This document shows positions 58,993 through 64,000 of a stretch of 64,000 bases of DNA, piece after piece (within the stretch, counting starts at the first letter, position 1; the number at the start of each line of letters is the position of its first letter). The stretch is from Zerene cesonia. Its lineage: Eukaryota; Arthropoda; Insecta; Lepidoptera; Pieridae. The stretch is taken from assembly GCF_012273895.1 (NCBI RefSeq), contig NC_052105.1, forward strand, positions 2,976,001-3,040,000, given 5' to 3'. The notes beneath the pieces were generated by a model. The model had not been told where the DNA came from. It searched no databases and saw nothing but the letters and a program-made list of their open reading frames with translations. A program made the position numbers and the translations under genes.

Positions 58993-59165
58993 TTCCCAAA
59001 AAGGTTCTCAATTCGACTGAATTTTTTTTTTTGTTTTCTTACTCGATAACTCCGTGTATTTAACCGAATGGCGGGAGTTTGTTTGTGTTTGATGGGAAAT
59101 TGTTGTCCTATTATCCAATTTTCCCTACTGGAACATCGGTGACTATTTCGTAGGAAAGACTAGTT
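58993..59165 (+). repeat. Dispersed repeat H, plus copy
   Basis: CCCAAAAAGGTTCTCAATTC, GACTGAATTTTTTTTT, TTACTCGATAACTCCGTG, then GTGTTTGATGGGAAATTGTT. Relatives at 8305, 34770 and 51905. Confidence 0.7.
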
Positions 59166-59177
59166 GAGTATTATTAG

Positions 59178-59185
59178 TATATAAG
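59178..59185 (+). promoter_or_regulatory. TATA-like motif, weak
   Basis: TATATAAG followed by CAGTGTCC. The next 300 bp (to about 59480) are more GC-balanced than average, but no coding frame follows. In DNA this AT-rich a lone TATA motif is weak evidence. Confidence 0.15.
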
Positions 59186-59649
59186 CAGTGTCCGAAAAGT
59201 ATTCGTCGTAAAAAATTAAATTCATATCAAATCGCGTTCATTCACTACGAAATATTGATGAGTAATTGTTTGGTGGATTAAAGCGTCTCTAGTGATTACA
59301 TTTATATTCGCACGTGGGAAAATTGTAGTGTGTTTTAATCAGACTTAGATTATTACTACTAATTTCACATAAATTGAATAGTATTTAGTGTAGTTTGTTT
59401 GATTACGTAACAGGATGTGCATCCGGACCCACAGCAAGACGTTTAAACAGGAACGCACAGAAGATTAAACTGGACTTGATATAAATTTGTGTATTTACAT
59501 GAAAAAATATATCATTGTCGTGTTTTCTATCAAAGATGTAAAAGTGTTATGGTAAAAAATTTAAAGGGAGTGAAAGTACTAATAAAGGAATAAACTTACA
59601 AAAAAGGAATTGTTTTTCTTGGTCTGGCATTTGCTTTTTAGGATTCGTC

Positions 59650-59722
59650 AAATGAGCTGTTGGGTCGCCTGGTGGTATATGCCCGCCCATGAACATTTGC
59701 AGAGACGTAGGACGAATTGAAT
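59650..59722 (-). mobile_element. GTGGGAG-family retroposon, 3' fragment
   Basis: AATGAGCTGTTGGGTCGCCT, GGTGGTATATGCCCGCCCAT and GAACATTTGCAGAGACGTAG: decayed 3' part without T run. Confidence 0.6.
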
Positions 59723-60420
59723 TGAAATGTTGAAGCGAGGATTAAAAAAGTGTTATCATAACAAAATTAACGACTGTTTGTAAAATAAAATGCCTTTGTC
59801 AATGTCTGTAATTTTCTGAACTACCAATATTCGAGTTTGTCATAGATTGAATGTTGAAAATGGTTGTGTGTGGGTGAACGTAGATTGATTGTGTTGAGGC
59901 GAGGTAGGCACAAAATAGATCACTACCTGAAGGAATAAGTCAAACGGAGAATAGCTTCGTCTCGGTATAATGTGACTTTGAATGTTACTGTAATGATTGG
60001 GGACATGTAGTTGATATCGAATACTTTGCCATGCTTTCGCTAATATACTCGTTTCTGTTCATTTGAAGATCAATAATCCTATTCCTTATAATTATTTTCT
60101 TTGTGGCGTTTTTTGCTCTCTATAACAATATGATTATTTTCCTGTGTACATATTTATTTTATTGTTATTCAGTACACATTTTTTCAGGCATTAAAAAACA
60201 ATTAAAATTAATTATTGTGTCAACTTTTGTGACTACAAAATACGTGTTATTTCTGAAATCTCTCATGACGTAACAAAGAGATACAATCTAGTACTTGCGA
60301 ACTATAGTATTAGATCTAAATTGAATCACTAGCTTAGGGATTACAAAGTTTATGTGAAGCTGAGAAATCCGAAGATTGAAAAAAAATAGAAGGTTTTTCA
60401 ATAAGTTTTCATTATAGGCT

Positions 60421-60635
60421 ATTGCCTATTGAAATGGGCTGTTAGCCACGTATTCGAGTTTTGGATCGGTTTATAAAACTACGTCCAACTAGCTTTAAAA
60501 ATTTTGAAGTTTATTTGGCAACCATGTAAACGTCCGAAATGAATCGCGATAAGCATTAAAATTCGCTATTTCTCTTGCATTTTCAAAGCAGAAATATAGG
60601 ACATCTATTCTGTAACTGTATCTGACTAAGAAGAG
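60421..60635. repeat. Inverted repeat, right arm
   Basis: Reverse complement of 56273-56500, lacking the ~20-bp insertion. Its outer end (GACTAAGAAGAG) lies 3 bp from the perfect hairpin at 60639. Confidence 0.9.
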
Positions 60636-60638
60636 AAG

Positions 60639-60690
60639 AGTACAAAGTAAACATAGAACAGCTATTGCTGTTCTATGTTTACTTTGTACT
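60639..60690. repeat. Perfect 24-bp-arm hairpin
   Basis: Arm 60639-60662 (AGTACAAAGTAAACATAG...) and arm 60667-60690 (...CTATGTTTACTTTGTACT) are exact reverse complements around the 4-nt loop TATT. There are no mismatches or bulges. It lies directly outside the right arm of the large inverted repeat. Confidence 0.95.
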
Positions 60691-60780
60691 TAATTCTTAT
60701 ATTGTAAAAAACGGCGCTTGTGCATGTTTCCAGTGTTAATTTTTTATTTCTTAGAATATAAACGGGTGTTTAGTATTAAG

Positions 60781-61063
60781 ATCAGTGATGCCTGATCTTC
60801 GGATCTAAATCGAAAAGCTGTGAGATCGAGACCGGATAAGCGTGGAAAAAAATATTGATTTCTCAAATTATTTGCACATTATTCACATCACCACTGCTCG
60901 GAATGGTAAAGGAAAAGTTCGTGAGGAAACTGGTGTATCGAAGAATCAAAAGTTCAATGATATGTGATATCTGCAAACCCGTTGACCATTGTGGTTGATT
61001 ATGGCCTGTACCCTCATAAGAGACCTCTGTACTAGCAGTGGGAACATATGGGCTGATAATGAA
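60781..61063 (+). mobile_element. tRNA-derived SINE, near full length
   Basis: A decayed tRNA-like head (B-box relic GATCGAGACC) is followed by GGATAAGCGTGGAAAAAAAT, TGATTTCTCAAATTATTTGC, ATCACCACTGCTCGGAATGG and ATCGAAGAATCAAAAGTTC. The 3' domain has TGATATCTGC, TGGTTGATTATGGCCTGTAC, AGCAGTGGGAACATATGGGC and TGATAATGA. The head is related to 38199 and the tail to 30488. The tail matches the LINE/SINE tails, consistent with LINE-mediated mobility. Confidence 0.75.
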
Positions 61064-62096
61064 GGAACGGCAAATAAAGGAAAGGACTGGGAATGGTATG
61101 GAAAATAATTAATTAAAAATTATACAGGCTACCGTTTTATACATGTTCAATGTTCATACACTTCTGAAGACGGTTCATGTTTTGTGCCAAAGGTTGAGGT
61201 TATTACTTAAAATGTTCTTTTCAAAGTTCACAAATTAATTGTGAATTTGTTAACATGTAGAATAAACTAGGTATTTACTGAAACAATGGCTTTACAAATT
61301 CATAATTGATTGACCTACCAGTAAGGCATTGTTGAGTTAATGGATAAATTTAACCTTTAGTCAAAACTAAGAATCTAACGCTATCCTTAAAACAAAACCA
61401 GCCCATTTACGGTTAAGTACTTTTGCTTTTGTGATTGTGAAAATGTAATTTCACGTTTTCTGTATCGAATTTAATAAATCATCGCAACTCTGGTTTTATT
61501 GTTAACGCTTCTATAGATATAATTGTTTTGTGTTTACGTTAGTATTGTCGATAGCATCGTGCATATCAAAACTTAGGACGTATTTAAGTATTAATTATTA
61601 AAATATAAATATGAATATGTTATGACACAATCTTGCGGGAAACAATAGCGGCACACGGAAGCTTTCAAGACAATCGATCAAGGAGACGGGTGAATGAAAA
61701 TATCGATTTTATAATAAATTATGAGAATATTTACATTAAACGCAAGTGGAAATTATAAACAAAAACGTCCATACTTTGAAAGCAATTAATTCCTTTATAC
61801 TGCACTAATTGAGTCATAGAAAATCCATTAAAAATTATCTCGCAAGACCAACAAACAAAGTTACCTAATTGGACAGGACCTATTTGTTACAAAAGTTCAG
61901 TTGGAGATACAAATTGTTTCTTTAACGCCGCAGGGAAATCAGAATTTTAAACAGGATGAAAGTTGTGTGTTTACTTTTTAGCCATGTAAATTTTGTATGA
62001 CATTATGTCCTTATATGCAGTGTAAATAATAATTATTTGGTAACATAATATTGTGTTAGTCCCATCAAGATCCATCATAAAACCTTTTTTTTCTTT
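61064..62096. other. AT-rich DNA without recognisable gene
   Basis: AAATAAAGGAAAGGACTGGG at about 61075 resembles the C/T-rich middle of the GTGGGAG retroposon on the minus strand, but only ~25 bp match. The rest is featureless. Confidence 0.4.
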
Positions 62097-62420
62097 CTTT
62101 TTTTTATGTCATAGCGGGCAACTGAGCTGGTGGTTCGCCTGATGGTAAGCGATCACCACCGCCCATGAACATTCGCAAAGGTAGTGCCTCTTCGAATGTG
62201 CTGCCCGCTTTTATGGGATAAAGGAAAAGGAAAGGATTAAAGACTGGAAAGAAGGGATGCACTGGGATGGGTCAGGAAAAGGAAATGGGCCTCCGGCTCC
62301 CCCACTCACCGTACGAAACACAGTGGCAAGCCACTATTTCACGCCGGTTTTCTGTGGGGGTGTGGTACTTCCCCGGTGCGAGCTGGCCCAATTCGTGCCG
62401 AAGCGTGCTCGACTACCACA
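62097..62420 (-). mobile_element. GTGGGAG-family retroposon, full length
   Basis: A T-rich run (minus-strand A tail), then ATGTCATAGCGGGCAACTGA, through GGTAAGCGATCACCACCGCC, GGAAAAGGAAAGGATTAAAG and GGGCCTCCGGCTCCCCCACT, ending GAAGCGTGCTCGACTACCAC. Closest to 322-642. It is followed by a CCTACC-rich microsatellite-like stretch to about 62465. Confidence 0.88.
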
Positions 62421-62429
62421 ATACAAACC

Positions 62430-62467
62430 ACCTACCACCTACCTAACAAACCACCTACCTACCTATT
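62430..62467. repeat. ACCTACC-rich short tandem stretch
   Basis: Irregular repeats of CCACCTACC / CTACCTACC just beyond the head end of the retroposon. They may derive from local slippage. Confidence 0.6.
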
Positions 62468-62992
62468 TACAATGTTTCAGATTCCAATTTAACCAAACCT
62501 AATTCCAATTTAATTTAGCAAAACTTAAAACACTTTATTCATTGTACGGAATTTTATATCCACATATATAGGGATTATTTTTATTGATGTATTGGTCACG
62601 TAAGGTATAATCTCTGGATTTCCTATTTCAATTTACTTTCCTTCCCGTTTTTTGGAAAGATTATTCGTTCGGATATACCTTTTTTCCGAGTTATGAAAGC
62701 AACGACATACTGATATTATTAAGATTTAGTTATATTATACTATATAGCTATACAAAATGAGTTTTAATTAAATACGGTCTTCGATAAAATCGGAAAGTTT
62801 CGCAACTGTTTGTTCCTGGCGCACACAGCAATTTCAAGTGGATTAGACCACTATTTGATTAGTGGAACTTGCAACACAATTTCTCGAAGCAAAATTGAGT
62901 TAAAGAAAGAATTTTCTCAACTTAACCGTTGCGTGTTTACAAATTTCTCTCGTAAATACTATAATAGATGATTTGTGGATTATCAAACAAAT

Positions 62993-63135
62993 CCCTACTA
63001 ATATTATAAATGTGAAAGTAACTCTGTTTTTGCCGATTTTGATTAAATTTGGTAGAAGGATAGTTAGAGACCCGAGAAGGATATTGTTCAGTTTTGATTG
63101 CAAAAATCCCACGAAAACGCGAACTATAAAGGTAA
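62993..63135 (+). mobile_element. Helitron-like element, third subfamily, 5' part
   Basis: AT|CCCTACTAATATTATAAATG, GAAAGTAACTCTGTTTTTGC, GATTAAATTTGGTAGAAGGA and AATCCCACGAAAACGCGAAC, then decay. Same layout as 36843-37012; a reversed 3' relic is at 46326. Frames on both strands (88 and 99 codons) are incidental. Confidence 0.6.
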
Positions 63136-63574
63136 AATCCGGGACGCTCAATCTATTCCTCTGCTTATTTTGGAAATCGTATGCGAAAAGCTCGTACACA
63201 ACATTATATTTTTATTTCACGACAACAATTAAACGTTGATATAAATAATAGGATTATTAAAAGAGGATTCTTAGGAAATAATATTTGTCTTGTAAATTTT
63301 GTGAATCAGTTTGTGAATTATCAGGATGACGACAACTTTTTAGGAGCAATATAATTAAACCAGAAAGTTTGGATCATGCGACCCGAGGGAATAGTTTCTA
63401 ACTCCGGTTAAAGTCAATATTAGAGGAATGTATAAACACCGGAAATAAATGTGACGCTAATGACCTATTCTTGTAACTGAAATACAATTACCCGATTATA
63501 TTTTTAATGATTTATATAATTGATTCACTTCGCTATCATACTTACACATTATAAGCTCCGTCTTTTTTGTTACA

Positions 63575-63840
63575 GAACTGGCAAAAGGGCTGATGATGGC
63601 GGTGTAAGGTATTCATCCACCCATAAACAACACCACCGCCATCAAAAACAATGGCAACACAACCGCAACCCATAAACAACGGCAACGTTAGGACTATTCA
63701 CTTATTTCGCCGGTCTTTCAGATATTTGAAGACATTTGTTTGACCACATCGTAAGCAGATGACAATGGCAAGTTGTTCCACAATTTAGTAGTCATCGGTA
63801 GAATATGCCACGAAAAGTGCACGGTTGTATAAGACCACTT
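63575..63840 (-). pseudogene. Non-LTR retrotransposon ORF2 C-terminus, decayed
   Basis: Minus-strand translation gives TTKLWNNLPLSSAYDVVKQ shortly before a stop. The K/R-L-W-N-x-L-P pattern, then a Tyr-Asp and a short helix, is the characteristic end of CR1/jockey-type LINE reverse transcriptases (family knowledge). Upstream, Y-N-R-A-L-F and similar residues lie in another frame, so at least one frameshift has occurred. The sequence after the stop, rich in ATGGCGGTGGTGTT, would be 3' UTR. The rest of the element is absent. Confidence 0.55.
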
Positions 63841-64000
63841 CTTCAGGTAAAGCGAGTAGTATTTAATTTAAAAATGTTTATTTTTTTATCTGCTTGCTAT
63901 TTACTTTTATTAACCTTTTTGTTATATCAAAAATCTCGTAAGATGATATGAAAACTGACTTAAATACTTAAAATTAGTATGAAAGGGAATTTTCTTTATT

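Noticed and set aside
60639..60690. Pre-miRNA call for the perfect hairpin
   Set aside because: The 4-nt loop and mismatch-free 24-bp stem do not fit animal pre-miRNAs (normally ~60-70 nt with bulges and a larger loop). Kept as a finding, not as an RNA gene.
63600..63690. ACCACCGCC-rich stretch as another GTGGGAG retroposon
   Set aside because: Only the ACCACCGCC string matches; its order and flanks fit the 3' UTR of the LINE remnant on the minus strand better.

Overview
This is AT-rich eukaryotic DNA, almost certainly from a moth or butterfly (Lepidoptera). The assignment rests on the dispersed repeats. There are many short Helitron-like elements that start TC and end in a GC-rich hairpin plus CTAG, flanked by A and T. 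There are RTE/CR1-type LINE tails ending in a peptide like EAYVQQWTS, followed by a (GAT)n- or (GAC)n-like tail. There are tRNA-derived SINEs, and a high-copy ~320 bp retroposon beginning GTGGGAGTCGAGC and ending TATGACATAAAA. I found no intact host protein-coding gene, no rRNA gene and no CRISPR array. The window reads as intergenic DNA or the inside of very long introns. Nearly all open frames over 60 codons are what chance gives in AT-rich DNA, or run through repeats.

Layout. 0-13 kb: full-length GTGGGAG retroposons at 0.3 and 11.6 kb and decayed ones at 2.4, 8.0, 8.8 and 12.8 kb; a GC-rich 11-bp minisatellite at 3.2 kb; Helitron-like copies at 0.8, 4.3 and 11.9 kb; a LINE tail with 10-bp target-site duplications (TSDs) at 11.0 kb; and a repeat with a 5S rRNA-like core at 12.5 kb. 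13-25 kb: mostly unique AT-rich DNA, with a repeat cluster at 18.1-19.3 kb. 25-40 kb: many Helitron-like copies (25.3, 27.4, 31.5, 35.1, 36.8, 39.5 kb), a LINE/SINE tail with 13-bp TSDs at 30.5 kb, a LINE ORF2 C-terminus at 34.6 kb, and a composite repeat at 38.2-38.6 kb. 40-53 kb: more of the same, including a second 5S-like repeat at 41.4 kb, a textbook 200-bp Helitron-like element at 50.5 kb and a full-length GTGGGAG copy at 51.0 kb. 53-64 kb: the most unusual part.

The 56.3-60.7 kb segment holds two ~220-bp inverted arms about 3.9 kb apart. Between them lie a SINE with a foldable tRNA-like cloverleaf, perfect 25-bp inverted repeats and a 17-bp TSD, and a protein-like island (58.04-58.30 kb) open on both strands. 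Just outside the right arm is a perfect 24-bp-arm hairpin with a 4-nt loop. This is where I would look first for something undescribed.

No genes work together here in an operon sense. The functional story is parasitic: LINE machinery (only 3' tails remain) presumably mobilised the SINEs and tail fragments, and rolling-circle Helitrons, whose helicase is not encoded here, left many short non-autonomous copies.
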